DNA of 64,000 nucleotides, taken from Corynebacterium tuberculostearicum SK141 (GTDB lineage Bacteria; Actinomycetota; Actinomycetes; Mycobacteriales; Mycobacteriaceae). This document shows positions 26,449 to 35,528 of the stretch, piece after piece; position 1 is the first letter of the stretch; each line of letters opens with the position of its first letter. The translations under genes were made by a program, and so were the position numbers. Location of the stretch: NCBI RefSeq assembly GCF_000175635.1, contig NZ_ACVP01000012.1, positions 186,001 to 250,000 on the forward strand, written 5' to 3'. The notes under the pieces are model-generated. The model was not told where the DNA came from, made no database searches, and saw nothing but the letters and a program-made list of their open reading frames with translations.

Positions 26449-28035
26449 ATGTCGAAGCCGGTAGTCCTTATTGCCGATAAATTAGCCCAGTCCACGGTTA
26501 CGGCCTTGGGGGATTCTGTTGAGGTCCGTTGGGTGGATGGGCCGAATCGTGCCGAGCTCCTCGCCGCGGTTCCGGAGGCAGAGGCTTTGCTGGTGCGCTC
26601 TGCCACAACCGTTGATGCAGAGGTATTGGAAGCGGCTACAAAGCTCAAGATTGTGGGGCGTGCCGGGGTGGGGCTGGACAATGTCGATATTCCGGCGGCC
26701 ACAGACAAGGGCGTCATGGTGGTCAATGCGCCAACATCGAATATTCACTCTGCGTGTGAACAGGCAATTGCACTGCTCTTAGCGACGGCGCGCCAGATCC
26801 CAGCAGCCGACCAATCCCTGCGCGAAGGGGAGTGGAAGCGATCTTCTTTCAAGGGCGTAGAGGTCTATGGAAAGACCATCGGAATCGTTGGCTTTGGGCA
26901 CATCGGCCAGCTCTTTGCCCAGCGACTGAAGTCCTTTGAGACGACCATTATCGCGCACGATCCCTATGCCAACCCGGCTCGCGCGGCAGCGTTGGGCGTG
27001 GAATTAGTTGAGCTAGAAGAGCTGATGTCGCGTTCGGATTTCGTGACCATTCACCTGCCAAAGACTCCGGAGACAGCCGGAATGTTTGATAGGCAGCTTT
27101 TGGCAAAGGCCAAGCAGGGGCAGATTCTCATTAACGCAGCGCGAGGCGGTTTGGTAGATGAAGCGGCCCTGGCTGAGTCTATCGAGTCGAGACACCATCG
27201 AGGTGCGGGCTTTGATGTCTATGCCACGGAACCGTGCACTGATTCTCCGCTCTTTAAGCTGCCGCAAGTCACCGTATCTCCGCACCTAGGCGCCTCCACT
27301 GTAGAGGCCCAGGACCGTGCGGGAACCGATGTAGCAGAGTCTGTCTTGAAGGCGCTTGAAGGAGAGTTTGTGCCGGATGCGGTCAACGTCTCCGGCGGGG
27401 CAGTGAGAGAAGAGGTTGCAGGTTGGTTGGACCTCGCCCGCAAGCTAGGACTTACTGCTGGCCGCCTTTTGGGTCAGGCTCCCGTTGCCGTCGAGGTGGA
27501 GGCCTGTGGCGAGTTGTCTACCGAAGATGTAGAGGTGCTAGGACTTTCTGCCGTCCGGGGTTTGTTTAGCGGGGTGACTTCGGAGCCGGTGACCTTTGTC
27601 AATGCAATGCAGATCGCTAATAGTCGCGGGGTAGAGGTGGAGGTATCTACCAATGCGGAGTCCAAGGGGCACCGCTCGTCCCTGCAGGTGAAGGTTATTG
27701 GCGCCGATGGCGAGACATCCTCGCTCACCGGCGCACTTATCGGTGTCGATGGAACCGAAAAGTTCATTCGCATCAACGGCCGCGGCGTAGATATGCGTGC
27801 TACCGGCCGCAATCTTTTCTTCCGTTACGCGGACGCCCCAGGTGCATTAGGAACGGTGGGTACCAAGTTGGGCGCTGCGGGAATCAACATCGTGGCGGCC
27901 GCACTTACGCACGGTAAACAGGAATCTGATGCTGTGCTAATTCTGCGCGTGGAAGCCGAGGTACCAGAGCATCTCATCGCCGAAATTAACGCAGCCTTGG
28001 GTGCCGAATGCGAGCAGCTAGACATGGAAGCCTAG
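26449..28035 (+). CDS. serA: D-3-phosphoglycerate dehydrogenase
   Basis: A 528-residue long-form enzyme for the first step of serine synthesis. The NAD fold has GIVGFGHIGQLFAQRL (near 145), the catalytic Arg lies in INAARGGLVDE, and the catalytic His in VSPHLGAST. Residues about 320-450 form the intervening domain, and the C-terminus (DAPGALGTVGTKLGAAGINI) is an ACT domain for serine feedback. AAGGAAG precedes ATG 26449. Confidence 0.97.
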   Translation: MSKPVVLIADKLAQSTVTALGDSVEVRWVDGPNRAELLAAVPEAEALLVRSATTVDAEVLEAATKLKIVGRAGVGLDNVDIPAATDKGVMVVNAPTSNIHSACEQAIALLLATARQIPAADQSLREGEWKRSSFKGVEVYGKTIGIVGFGHIGQLFAQRLKSFETTIIAHDPYANPARAAALGVELVELEELMSRSDFVTIHLPKTPETAGMFDRQLLAKAKQGQILINAARGGLVDEAALAESIESRHHRGAGFDVYATEPCTDSPLFKLPQVTVSPHLGASTVEAQDRAGTDVAESVLKALEGEFVPDAVNVSGGAVREEVAGWLDLARKLGLTAGRLLGQAPVAVEVEACGELSTEDVEVLGLSAVRGLFSGVTSEPVTFVNAMQIANSRGVEVEVSTNAESKGHRSSLQVKVIGADGETSSLTGALIGVDGTEKFIRINGRGVDMRATGRNLFFRYADAPGALGTVGTKLGAAGINIVAAALTHGKQESDAVLILRVEAEVPEHLIAEINAALGAECEQLDMEA

Positions 28036-28061
28036 GCCCGCCGACTGCCTAAGAATCTAAT

Positions 28062-28108
28062 CCCGCGTAGTTACAGGTATCTGCCTGCGCTACGCGGGTT
28101 CTTTTTGG
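28062..28108 (+). terminator. terminator of serA
   Basis: CCCGCGTAG and CTACGCGGG form a nine-pair stem, followed by TTCTTTTTGG. Confidence 0.85.
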
Positions 28109-28152
28109 TAGGGTAAGTCCATATCCACTCTGTGAGAAAGGGATCCTACATA

Positions 28153-29172
28153 ATGAAACTAGCGGTCATTGGCGGCGACGGAATTGGACCAGAAGTGACG
28201 GCCGAGGCGCTCAAGGTTCTTCGCGCCGTTCGCTCCGATATTGAAGTCACTGAGTATGACCTGGGTGCGCGGCGTTATCTGCGCAATGGGGAGCTTCTCA
28301 CGGACGCTGATTTGAAGAGCCTGCGCGAACACGATGCGATCCTATTGGGAGCGATCGGCGCCCCAGGTGAGGTGCCACCAGGCGTGCTGGAGCGGGGGCT
28401 GTTGCTTAAGATGCGGTTTGCGCTGGATCATCACGTGAACCTGCGCCCCTCCAGGCTCTATCCCACCGCTTCCTCGCCGCTGGCTGAACCGGGCGATATC
28501 GATTTCGTTGTGGTGCGCGAAGGTACCGAGGGTTTGTACTGTGGAAACGGCGGTACCTTGCGAGAAGGAACTGAGCACGAGGTGGCCAGCGAGGTATCGC
28601 AAAATACTCGTTTCGGCGTGGAGCGTGTAGTGCGCGATGCGTTTGCGCGGGCAGCGCAGCGCCGTAAGCATCTGACCTTGGTGCACAAAAAAAATGTCTT
28701 GGTCAATGCTGGTGGGTTGTGGCAGCGCACCGTTAATGAAGTCGCCGCCGAGTTTCCAGAGGTTCGGGTGGATTACCAGCATATTGATGCTGCAACCATC
28801 TATATGGTGACAGATCCGGCGCGCTATGACGTTATTGTCACCGATAACCTTTTTGGAGACATTCTCACCGATTTGGCGGGCGCGGTAACTGGCGGTATTG
28901 GCCTTGCTGCCTCCGGAAACATCGATGCCTCTGGCGCGAATCCTTCCATGTTCGAGCCGGTGCATGGTTCTGCGCCAGATATTGCGGGAAAGGGGATTGC
29001 AGATCCAACGGCGGCAATCTTGTCCGCCGCCATGCTGCTTCGCCACGTAGGCGATGAGTCCAACGCCCAGCGGATTGAGGATGCTGTGGCACAAGATGTT
29101 GCGCACCGCGGCGATGGGCCGCTAAAGACCGTCGAAGTCGGTGACCGAATCGCCCAGCTTCTCGTCGCATAG
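28153..29172 (+). CDS. leuB: 3-isopropylmalate dehydrogenase
   Basis: A 339-residue enzyme that oxidises and decarboxylates 3-isopropylmalate with NAD+ in leucine synthesis. It starts [20 protein letters not shown], has [14 protein letters not shown], the catalytic segment [30 protein letters not shown] with metal ligands, and the NAD site [28 protein letters not shown] precedes ATG 28153, which decides against the GTG at 28132. In C. glutamicum leuB is controlled by LtbR, which is encoded at 51.5-52.2 kb here. Confidence 0.97.
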   Translation: MKLAVIGGDGIGPEVTAEALKVLRAVRSDIEVTEYDLGARRYLRNGELLTDADLKSLREHDAILLGAIGAPGEVPPGVLERGLLLKMRFALDHHVNLRPSRLYPTASSPLAEPGDIDFVVVREGTEGLYCGNGGTLREGTEHEVASEVSQNTRFGVERVVRDAFARAAQRRKHLTLVHKKNVLVNAGGLWQRTVNEVAAEFPEVRVDYQHIDAATIYMVTDPARYDVIVTDNLFGDILTDLAGAVTGGIGLAASGNIDASGANPSMFEPVHGSAPDIAGKGIADPTAAILSAAMLLRHVGDESNAQRIEDAVAQDVAHRGDGPLKTVEVGDRIAQLLVA

Positions 29173-29337
29173 AGGTGGGCTTCTTGTGCTGGGCGCTTGC
29201 CGACGCCCCAAGTGTCCAGCGTTTCCTAGCGTAGTCGGCACTGGGGTTAGTAACGGTGAGTAAGGGGCAACGACGATTTACTCAAATTAACTAATTAACA
29301 CCGTATCCTTTGCACACATGTGAAGGTGGCTATTGAG

Positions 29338-29350
29338 TAGGATTGCCGCT
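29338..29350 (+). promoter_or_regulatory. leaderless promoter of the FAH-family gene
   Basis: TAGGAT (29338-29343) is seven bases before ATG 29351. The 165 bases between leuB and this box hold no gene. Confidence 0.5.
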
Positions 29351-30160
29351 ATGCGTTTAGGACGAATTGCACACCCCGAAGGAATCTGTTTCGCCATTAT
29401 CGATGGGCCAAAAGACGCCCCAATGGAAGAGTTGGTAGCAAAGGAAATTGCTGGCACGCCCTTCACCCCGCCGGAGCCAACCGGCCGTGAGTGGAAGCTT
29501 AACGAGGTTCGCCTCTTGGCGCCGACCCTTCCCACCAAGGTGGTAGCGCTTGGACGCAACTATGCGGACCACGTTGCCGAGGTTTTCAAAAAGTCTGCCG
29601 ATAGCCTGCCTCCCACCATCTTCATCAAGCCATCTACCGCGGTCATTGGCCCGGATGCAGCGATCAAGATCCCGGACTACGCCACCAACGTCGAGTTTGA
29701 GGGCGAGCTTGCCGTGGTCATTTCTAAGCCGTCGAAGAATATCAAGGCCGAGAACTGGAAAGACCACGTGCTGGGCTATACCATCTGTAACGACGTTTCC
29801 TCCCGCGACCTGCAGTTTAAGGATGGTCAATGGGCTCGTGCCAAGGGGATTGACACTTTCTGCCCGCTCGGCCCGTGGATCGAAACCGATCTGGATAGCT
29901 TGAATCTAGACGATCAGAAGATTAATGCGTATCTGACGCACGAGGGTTCTCGCGAGCAAAAGCAGGATTCCAATACGGACCAGATGATCGTGAAGATGGG
30001 CGGCATTTTGGAGGAGATCTCCGCTGCCTATACCTTGCTGCCTGGTGATGTCATCACCACCGGCTCCCCGGCTGGCACCGCTCCTATGGTCCCAGGTGAC
30101 ACCATCGAGATCGAGATCCCGGGCCTCGGCACCCTGCGCAATACCATCCACCGTGCGTAA
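29351..30160 (+). CDS. fumarylacetoacetate hydrolase family protein
   Basis: A 269-residue protein of the FAH superfamily. Family motifs in order are VVALGRNYADHVAEV (near 70), the metal ligands in VEFEGELAVVIS (near 115), GYTICNDVSSRDLQFKDGQWARAKG, and LLPGDVITTGSPAGTAPM. Members hydrolyse or decarboxylate acylpyruvates, oxaloacetate or related diketo acids, so the exact substrate is open. The leaderless start at 29351 is preferred over the in-frame TTG at 29333. It overlaps the methyltransferase gene by eight bases. Confidence 0.88.
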   Translation: MRLGRIAHPEGICFAIIDGPKDAPMEELVAKEIAGTPFTPPEPTGREWKLNEVRLLAPTLPTKVVALGRNYADHVAEVFKKSADSLPPTIFIKPSTAVIGPDAAIKIPDYATNVEFEGELAVVISKPSKNIKAENWKDHVLGYTICNDVSSRDLQFKDGQWARAKGIDTFCPLGPWIETDLDSLNLDDQKINAYLTHEGSREQKQDSNTDQMIVKMGGILEEISAAYTLLPGDVITTGSPAGTAPMVPGDTIEIEIPGLGTLRNTIHRA

Positions 30161-30728
30161 CCCAAGCCACCACGAACACCGCGGCTACGTGCCCACCTCC
30201 GAGGAAATGGAGGAACGCTACCAGAGTACTGAGCGGGTGTGGTCGGGCAATCCCAATGCGACCCTTGTCGATTACGCCGCGGGGCTTAAGCCCGGTACCG
30301 CCCTCGACATTGGGTGCGGGGAAGGTGCGGATGCGCTCTGGCTAAAGAACCACGGCTGGGATGTCTTGGGCATTGATTTCGCCCCGACTGCCGTCGCACG
30401 CACTAGGGCCCGCGGTGTCGCGGCGCAGGTCGCAACGTTTAGTGACTTTAGCCATGAGCCCTTTGACTTGGTCAGCGTCCACTATGGCGGGGTACGCGCC
30501 ACGCCAGAAGAGGTGGAGAAGCTAGAGCGTTTGGTGGCTCCAGGCGGAACACTGCTCTTTGTCCATCACGATATGGAGTCGGCTGAGATAGCGATGCCCG
30601 AATGGCTAGCGGAGAATCTGCAAGAGCTAGAGGCCGTCGAGCTGACCCGCCGCGAGCGCCACCTGACAGAAGGCGCCGGTGCGCACCACCGCAGCGACGT
30701 CGTGCTCGTCGCCAAGCGTGCAGCCTAG
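30153..30728 (+). CDS. class I SAM-dependent methyltransferase
   Basis: A 191-residue protein. Motif I is ALDIGCGEGADALWLKNHGWDVLGIDFA; the following strand PFDLVSVHYGG and LVAPGGTLLFVHHD fit the Tam/UbiE-like methyltransferase fold. The start is GTG 30153, overlapping the FAH gene end, so translation is probably coupled. Substrate unknown. Its stop overlaps the stop of the convergent isochorismate synthase gene by four bases. Confidence 0.85.
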   Translation: MRNPSHHEHRGYVPTSEEMEERYQSTERVWSGNPNATLVDYAAGLKPGTALDIGCGEGADALWLKNHGWDVLGIDFAPTAVARTRARGVAAQVATFSDFSHEPFDLVSVHYGGVRATPEEVEKLERLVAPGGTLLFVHHDMESAEIAMPEWLAENLQELEAVELTRRERHLTEGAGAHHRSDVVLVAKRAA

Positions 30729-31828
30729 AGGCTGAGCGCCTTCAAAATGGTGCGCAGCTTGGCAGTGGTTTCTTCCAGTTCGGCCTGAGCGTCGGAATCG
30801 CCTACGATGCCGCCGCCCGCCCACGCGCGCGCGGAAAGTCCATCGCCGGCCACTTCTGCGCAGCGGATAGCTACCATGTACTCGCCGTCGCCGGAGCTAT
30901 CGCACCAGCCGACCGCTCCGGCATAGAATCCACGGTCCGTTTCTGCCGTCTCAATGAGAGCTTGGGCGGCCTCTGCAGGGGTGCCACAGATAGCCGGGGT
31001 GGGGTGCGCTGCCAAGGCAAGCTCGAGCGCAGTCAAGTCTTTATCCTTGAGGGTTCCGGAAATTGGCGTGCCTAGGTGCCACATCTCATTGGTGCTAATA
31101 AGTTGCGGAGCGTCCGGGATATCTAGCCGCTCGCATAATGGGCTAAGCACCCGGCGCAGGTGCTCCACTACAAAGGAATGCTCGTGGAGATCCTTGGCAG
31201 AGTGCAAGAGATCTTGGCCTGCGATGTGGTCCTCGGCCGCTGAGGCGCGGCGCGGAGACGAGCCCGCCAGGGGGAAGGCAGAAACGGTCGAGCCCTGACG
31301 CTTGACCAAAACCTCTGGGGAAGAACCAACCAGCATCGCGCCCGGCCGGCCAGCAGGGGAGAGATCGGCGATGAACCCATCGCGGTTAGCGGAAAGGTCG
31401 ATAAGGCGTGCCGCGACCAGGCGCGGATCAATTGCCTCAGGGAATTCGATATCTACGGCGCGGGCCAAAACCACCTTGTCCAGTTTGGAGGTCTCGATGG
31501 TACCGATGGCTGCCTCTACGCGGCGCAGGTGCTCTTCGGGTTCCGGATCGAATCCGACCACTCGCGAGTTCAGACTCTTATTCCGGTAGTAGGCGTGCGG
31601 CTCCAAGGGGCCCTCTTCGCGAATGATGGCCTCCGGTACCGTCAGTGCAGCGGGCGTGTCAGAGTCGAACGGAATCGCGCCGACCACCATGTCTACATCC
31701 TTGCTACGCAGGGCGGAAATCGCCGCGTCGGTGTCATTAAAAGTGCGGCGCGCACCTTGGGTACGGACAGACCCCGTTGCTCGCGAAAGCAAAAAATCGG
31801 GGGCGGTGCTTGGTCTGTCTTCGTGCAT
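30725..31828 (-). CDS. isochorismate synthase
   Basis: A 367-residue chorismate-binding enzyme. The C-terminal core is recognised by KLDKVVLARAVDIEF, FPLAGSSPRRASAAED, ISTNEMWHLGTPISG, HPTPAICGTPAEAA and FYAGAVGWCDSSGDGEYMVAIRCAEV. This pattern (GTP, YAGxVGW) is that of isochorismate synthases (EntC/MenF) rather than anthranilate synthase. It would serve menaquinone or a siderophore; no other gene of either pathway is next to it, and I therefore give no symbol. Confidence 0.88.
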   Translation of the reverse strand: MHEDRPSTAPDFLLSRATGSVRTQGARRTFNDTDAAISALRSKDVDMVVGAIPFDSDTPAALTVPEAIIREEGPLEPHAYYRNKSLNSRVVGFDPEPEEHLRRVEAAIGTIETSKLDKVVLARAVDIEFPEAIDPRLVAARLIDLSANRDGFIADLSPAGRPGAMLVGSSPEVLVKRQGSTVSAFPLAGSSPRRASAAEDHIAGQDLLHSAKDLHEHSFVVEHLRRVLSPLCERLDIPDAPQLISTNEMWHLGTPISGTLKDKDLTALELALAAHPTPAICGTPAEAAQALIETAETDRGFYAGAVGWCDSSGDGEYMVAIRCAEVAGDGLSARAWAGGGIVGDSDAQAELEETTAKLRTILKALSL

Positions 31829-31892
31829 GGGGATCTAGCTTAGTGCCTTGGGCTTTTCTTACAGAATTGAGTATGCACTGGGCGTGTAAACA

Positions 31893-33056
31893 GTGAATCA
31901 AGTGAATGATGTGGTTAATTTTAACCTTGTGGCTAATGTTACTAAGTTTCTTCATCGTTCCCTGTACCTGATCCTCGCTGCTGCACTGGCAAGCGCTGCG
32001 CTTGTGTGCGCTGCTCCTGCCTATGCACAGGAAGGTCCAGCGCCCGTACCTGCTCCTGCGCCTGCACCGGCCCCGGCTCCAGCACCTGCTCCCGAAAATG
32101 CAAAGCCGGTTACCCCGCAGCCCGATGGGTCCCACCTAGTTCCCGAAGGTGTTAAGGAATCCACCCCGGCACCAGTAGAAGGCGGCAGCAGCGATGACAA
32201 TGCAGCGCCTGGTCCTGAGGGATCGTCTCTTCCCGAGCCAGCGCCGCGGCCGGCAATGGTAGATACCAGCATCAATCCCAACCCGCCGTTTGCGCCGGGT
32301 TCCATGCAGTCCCTAGAAATGGAGCACGAGGGCAAGACCCGCAGGTACTTGTTGCGTATTCCTAACCACTATTCGCCGGAAAAGGCCGCGCCCGTTCTCT
32401 TCGGCTTCGGTGGGTGGGGAGATTCCCCGGAGAACTACTCCAGCTATGCACGCATGCAGACCACTGAGGCCAATAACGAGGCCATCATCGTCTATCCAGA
32501 GGGATTCGAGCGCGCCTGGGAGGCTGCGCCTTATGCTAAGACGCGCGATGGGGAGGATATCCGCTTTATCAAGCGCATTCTTGATTCGGTAGACAAGGAC
32601 TACCACGTTGATCGAAACCGCGTATACGCCATGGGCATGTCTAATGGAGGCGGCTTTACCTCGGTGCTTGGCTGCCACGCACAGGACACCTTTGCCGCTG
32701 TAGCGATGGTTTCGGGTGCCTTCTACAACCCAGTTGAGGTCAACTGTGCCGATGCGCCGATGAATACCCTCATCATGCACGGCGTTAACGACAAGATGAT
32801 GACCTATGAGGGCGGTGACCGGCACGAGGCTGGATACCTCCCTGTTCGTACGGTGCTCGGCGGCTATCTGAAGCGCAATCGCTGCGATATGACCTTCCAG
32901 TCCACTCCGGAGGCTGGCGGTTCAGAACGCTTGAGTTTTAACGGCTGCCAAAAGGATGTGCAACTGGTTAAGGTTCCGCAAGACCACACCTGGTTCTGGC
33001 AGCCAGATACTCCACGGGTGGTCTGGGACTTCCTCTCGTCCAAGACCAGGGTATAA
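31893..33056 (+). CDS. secreted alpha/beta-hydrolase, PHB depolymerase-like esterase
   Basis: A protein of up to 387 residues. A signal peptide (FLHRSLYLILAAALASAALV, cleavage after AYA) is followed by a Pro-Ala repeat of seven units and a Pro-rich linker to about residue 120. The hydrolase core has the oxyanion segment FGFGGWGDSPENY, the nucleophile in AMGMSNGGGF, an Asp in HGVNDKMMT and the His in QDHTWFW, so the triad is complete. It may act on polyesters, feruloyl esters or envelope lipids. GTG 31893 is the first start; GTG 31902 or 31929 are also possible. Confidence 0.83.
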   Translation: MNQVNDVVNFNLVANVTKFLHRSLYLILAAALASAALVCAAPAYAQEGPAPVPAPAPAPAPAPAPAPENAKPVTPQPDGSHLVPEGVKESTPAPVEGGSSDDNAAPGPEGSSLPEPAPRPAMVDTSINPNPPFAPGSMQSLEMEHEGKTRRYLLRIPNHYSPEKAAPVLFGFGGWGDSPENYSSYARMQTTEANNEAIIVYPEGFERAWEAAPYAKTRDGEDIRFIKRILDSVDKDYHVDRNRVYAMGMSNGGGFTSVLGCHAQDTFAAVAMVSGAFYNPVEVNCADAPMNTLIMHGVNDKMMTYEGGDRHEAGYLPVRTVLGGYLKRNRCDMTFQSTPEAGGSERLSFNGCQKDVQLVKVPQDHTWFWQPDTPRVVWDFLSSKTRV

Positions 33057-33080
33057 AAACAGCGGCGCTTAGCCACGGAT

Positions 33081-33110
33081 TAGGCCCAGAGGAGAGATCC
33101 TCTGGGCCTA
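33081..33110. terminator. bidirectional terminator
   Basis: TAGGCCCAGAGGA-GAGA-TCCTCTGGGCCTA is a perfect 13-pair hairpin between the convergent esterase gene and the end of the anchored-repeat operon. GTTCTATTGTT follows on the plus strand. Confidence 0.75.
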
Positions 33111-33141
33111 GTTCTATTGTTGGCCGATGACTAGCACTGGG

Positions 33142-34623
33142 CTAGTCGACGCGCGGCAAGTTTGCCGTGGCATCATCGGCCGGCTGCTGCGCTGGGGCCT
33201 TCTTCTTGCGGAAGAACTGGACATAGACCAACAGGCCGATTCCGAGCACCAGAGCGAATGCGCCTAGTCCGGCTAAAAGGCCCGCCCAGAAGCTGCTTTT
33301 AGCCAGAGTGGCGGTATACGCAGCGGCATTAGTCAGTACATTCTCAGAGTCCCTGCCTTCCGCAGCGCCAGCATCCGGCACCCTCTGTGCACCAGCGGTG
33401 CCTGCGGCCTTGCCCTTGGTACGCTTTGCGGACTTTGCGTCCCGAGAGCCGGTGGACTTTTTGGCCGTCGAGTGGGAAGAACCGCTGGTGGAAGCAGAAC
33501 GGTGCGAGCCCGTGCCAGCGCCTCCGCTTTTTCCGGATTTCGCAGTGGAGGCAGAATCATTAACACGGCTAGCCGAATGGTGGGTCGTAGCCCCAGAACC
33601 AGCACCAGACTTTCGAGTAGTACCAGAGGCGTGAGCCGAACCCGTGGACGGCGTCTTACGTGGCGCTCCATCCTTCCCAGCGTCTTTTTCCTTGGTGCGG
33701 GAGGGCTGCTTGCGCTTGCCCGCGCTGTCCTCGTCAGAACCCTTCTTGTCTTCTTGTGTCTTGCCACCTTCTAGGAATTTCTGGCCCTCCTGCAGGGTAT
33801 TGTCGAGCTCTTTGTCCAACCCGGCGATGGCTTTGTCTACGTCTTTGACGTCTTTTTCCAGTTGCTTGGGGCGGCTATTTGAGTCACCACTGTTGCCGGA
33901 AGCACCATCCGCATCGGCATAGTCCACACCGCATAGATCCTTCGCATCTGCCTGCTCGCCGACGAGGAAGCCGGCATGCAAGTGGTGTCGGGAGCCGTCG
34001 GGAAGCTCGAAGGTAAAGCTCACTGCGTAAGTACCCGGCTCGGTAAAGGCAAAGGCCGGGTGGGAATGGGAGTTGCCGGGGTAGTCCCAGGCAGAGCCAT
34101 CGGCAGTGTCCATAAGCACCTTGGGGTCACCAAGATTCACCTGGTAGGCCAGGATGCGGCCATCCTCAGGGCCCTGTGCGATAGCCATGCTCAAAGTAGC
34201 GGTGTCTCCAGCGGTGAGGAGATCCTGAGACAGCTCTTGGGTATTAAAACCTAGCCAAGGAGCATCGGGGTCTTGCGTTTGCGGCAGAATCCAACCTTCA
34301 TCGGGCAGGGAAGAATCACCGAGCTCCGATAGCGGTTGTTTAAGGTCATCAGATACCTCAATGGCAAAGGACTCAGAGTCATGCTCGATGTCCTTATCAT
34401 CATCTTTGACCTGGAAGCTGAGATCGCCGGAATCGCCGCTGAGCGCCATATCCTGGTGGCCCTTGGTGATGAGGTCGAAGTCGCTGGCAGAGCAAGAATC
34501 GGTGGATTCTTCTGCATATGCGGTGGCGGGCGCGAAGAGTTCTACTCCCGCTCCCGGAAGGGCGCCGAGGCTTATCAGTCCCGCGGTGCCAAGGGCCACC
34601 GCGGTGCGGCAGACAGGTTTCAT
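33142..34623 (-). CDS. surface protein with choice-of-anchor M module and long spacer
   Basis: A 493-residue secreted protein, last gene of the operon. A signal peptide (to about residue 37) is followed by one anchor module: ITKGHQDMALSG (near 52), ILPQTQDPDAPWLGFNTQ, GPEDGRI and NSHSHPAFAFTEPGTYAVSF. Residues about 270-440 are rich in Lys, Ser, Gly and Thr and probably span the wall. A hydrophobic segment (FWAGLLAGLGAFALVLGIGLL) and FFRKKK form a plain membrane anchor without LPxTG. The ATG at 34623 overlaps the permease stop by four bases; an in-frame extension upstream has no signal peptide. Confidence 0.85.
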   Translation of the reverse strand: MKPVCRTAVALGTAGLISLGALPGAGVELFAPATAYAEESTDSCSASDFDLITKGHQDMALSGDSGDLSFQVKDDDKDIEHDSESFAIEVSDDLKQPLSELGDSSLPDEGWILPQTQDPDAPWLGFNTQELSQDLLTAGDTATLSMAIAQGPEDGRILAYQVNLGDPKVLMDTADGSAWDYPGNSHSHPAFAFTEPGTYAVSFTFELPDGSRHHLHAGFLVGEQADAKDLCGVDYADADGASGNSGDSNSRPKQLEKDVKDVDKAIAGLDKELDNTLQEGQKFLEGGKTQEDKKGSDEDSAGKRKQPSRTKEKDAGKDGAPRKTPSTGSAHASGTTRKSGAGSGATTHHSASRVNDSASTAKSGKSGGAGTGSHRSASTSGSSHSTAKKSTGSRDAKSAKRTKGKAAGTAGAQRVPDAGAAEGRDSENVLTNAAAYTATLAKSSFWAGLLAGLGAFALVLGIGLLVYVQFFRKKKAPAQQPADDATANLPRVD

Positions 34624-35528
34624 GAGGAGACGGATTCCTTTCGTGGGGTGGGGTGTGGGGCGTCGGAAAGCGAGGCACCTGCGTGCTTGCGGGCGCCGAG
34701 CAGTGGATGGATGGCCCATACAACCAAGAAAATGGCGGTGAGGGTGAGCACGATGGTGGCGCCGGCCGGCAGATCAATGGCCCACGCCAGGTAGATGCCG
34801 AGGAAGCTCGACAGCGCACCGATGAGGGCAGAAAGGCACATCATGGTCTTTAGATTTGTGCTTAGCAGGCGTGCTGTCGCGGCCGGAGTGATAAGCAGCG
34901 CGAGAACCAAGATATTGCCGATGGTGCTCACGGAAATGACCACTGCGGCCGTGACACACAGGTACAAAATGATGTCCAAAACAAAGACAGGCAAGCCCAT
35001 TGCGCGGGCAGTTTCCCGGTCCAAGCACGTGGCGTTGAGCTGGGGGCCAAAGGCAATAACGATGGCGACAACTACGGCGCACACGCAGCCCGCGACGATA
35101 ATATCGGTGCGGGAAACGCCAGTGAGTGAGCCGAAGAGGAAGCTTGTCAGCGAGGCACTATAACCATCGGTGCGCGAGATTATCACCATGCCCAAAGCGA
35201 AGGCCGCGGCGAAGAAGATACCGATGATGGAATCCGCGCGCACGTGGCGGCGCTGCGAAAAAGCGGCGATGAGCAAGGCCACAACCGCACCGGCGACTGC
35301 GCCACCCACGAGCACCGAGGTTTGCAGGGCGAAGGCAATGGCTAGTCCCGGGAATACGGCGTGGGAGACGGCATCGCCAATAAAGGCCATGCCGCGTAGC
35401 ACGACATAGCAGCCGATGACGCCGCATACGATGGCCGCAAGCAAAGAGATGCCTACCGCGCGGGCGAGAAAGTCAAGGTGGGGATTGACCAGGTCGCGCA
35501 GGAAATCGAGGAAGGAAATTTCTATCAT
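34620..35528 (-). CDS. metal ABC transporter permease (ABC-3 family, anchored-repeat type)
   Basis: A 302-residue membrane protein with about eight segments, of the ZnuB/MntB family: LLAAIVCGVIGCYVVLRGMAFIGDAVSHAVFPGLAIAF near residue 28 is the family signature, including the GDAVSHAVFPG coupling region; ATARLLSTNLKTMM and the final segments follow. It would form the channel for manganese or zinc. It overlaps its neighbours by four bases on each side and is one of the transport genes of the anchored-repeat locus. Confidence 0.92.
   Translation of the reverse strand: MIEISFLDFLRDLVNPHLDFLARAVGISLLAAIVCGVIGCYVVLRGMAFIGDAVSHAVFPGLAIAFALQTSVLVGGAVAGAVVALLIAAFSQRRHVRADSIIGIFFAAAFALGMVIISRTDGYSASLTSFLFGSLTGVSRTDIIVAGCVCAVVVAIVIAFGPQLNATCLDRETARAMGLPVFVLDIILYLCVTAAVVISVSTIGNILVLALLITPAATARLLSTNLKTMMCLSALIGALSSFLGIYLAWAIDLPAGATIVLTLTAIFLVVWAIHPLLGARKHAGASLSDAPHPTPRKESVSS

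Noticed and set aside
29193..29210. An 18-base identity (GCGCTTGCCGACGCCCCA) with 38813-38830, suggesting a repeat element.
   Set aside because: The second copy lies inside a coding region where it encodes a Ser/Ala/Asp-rich linker, and similar strings occur at 20407 and 56876 in coding sequence. Common codons explain it; no longer similarity surrounds it.
32035..32095. Pro-Ala repeat in the secreted esterase as a possible simple-sequence contingency locus.
   Set aside because: Codons for Pro and Ala vary along the run, so there is no long perfect DNA repeat that would slip; it is best seen as a wall-spanning linker.
33308..33774. Possible coding on the plus strand opposite the Lys/Ser/Gly-rich spacer of the surface protein.
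   Set aside because: The frames result from the biased composition of the spacer; no starts with signals.
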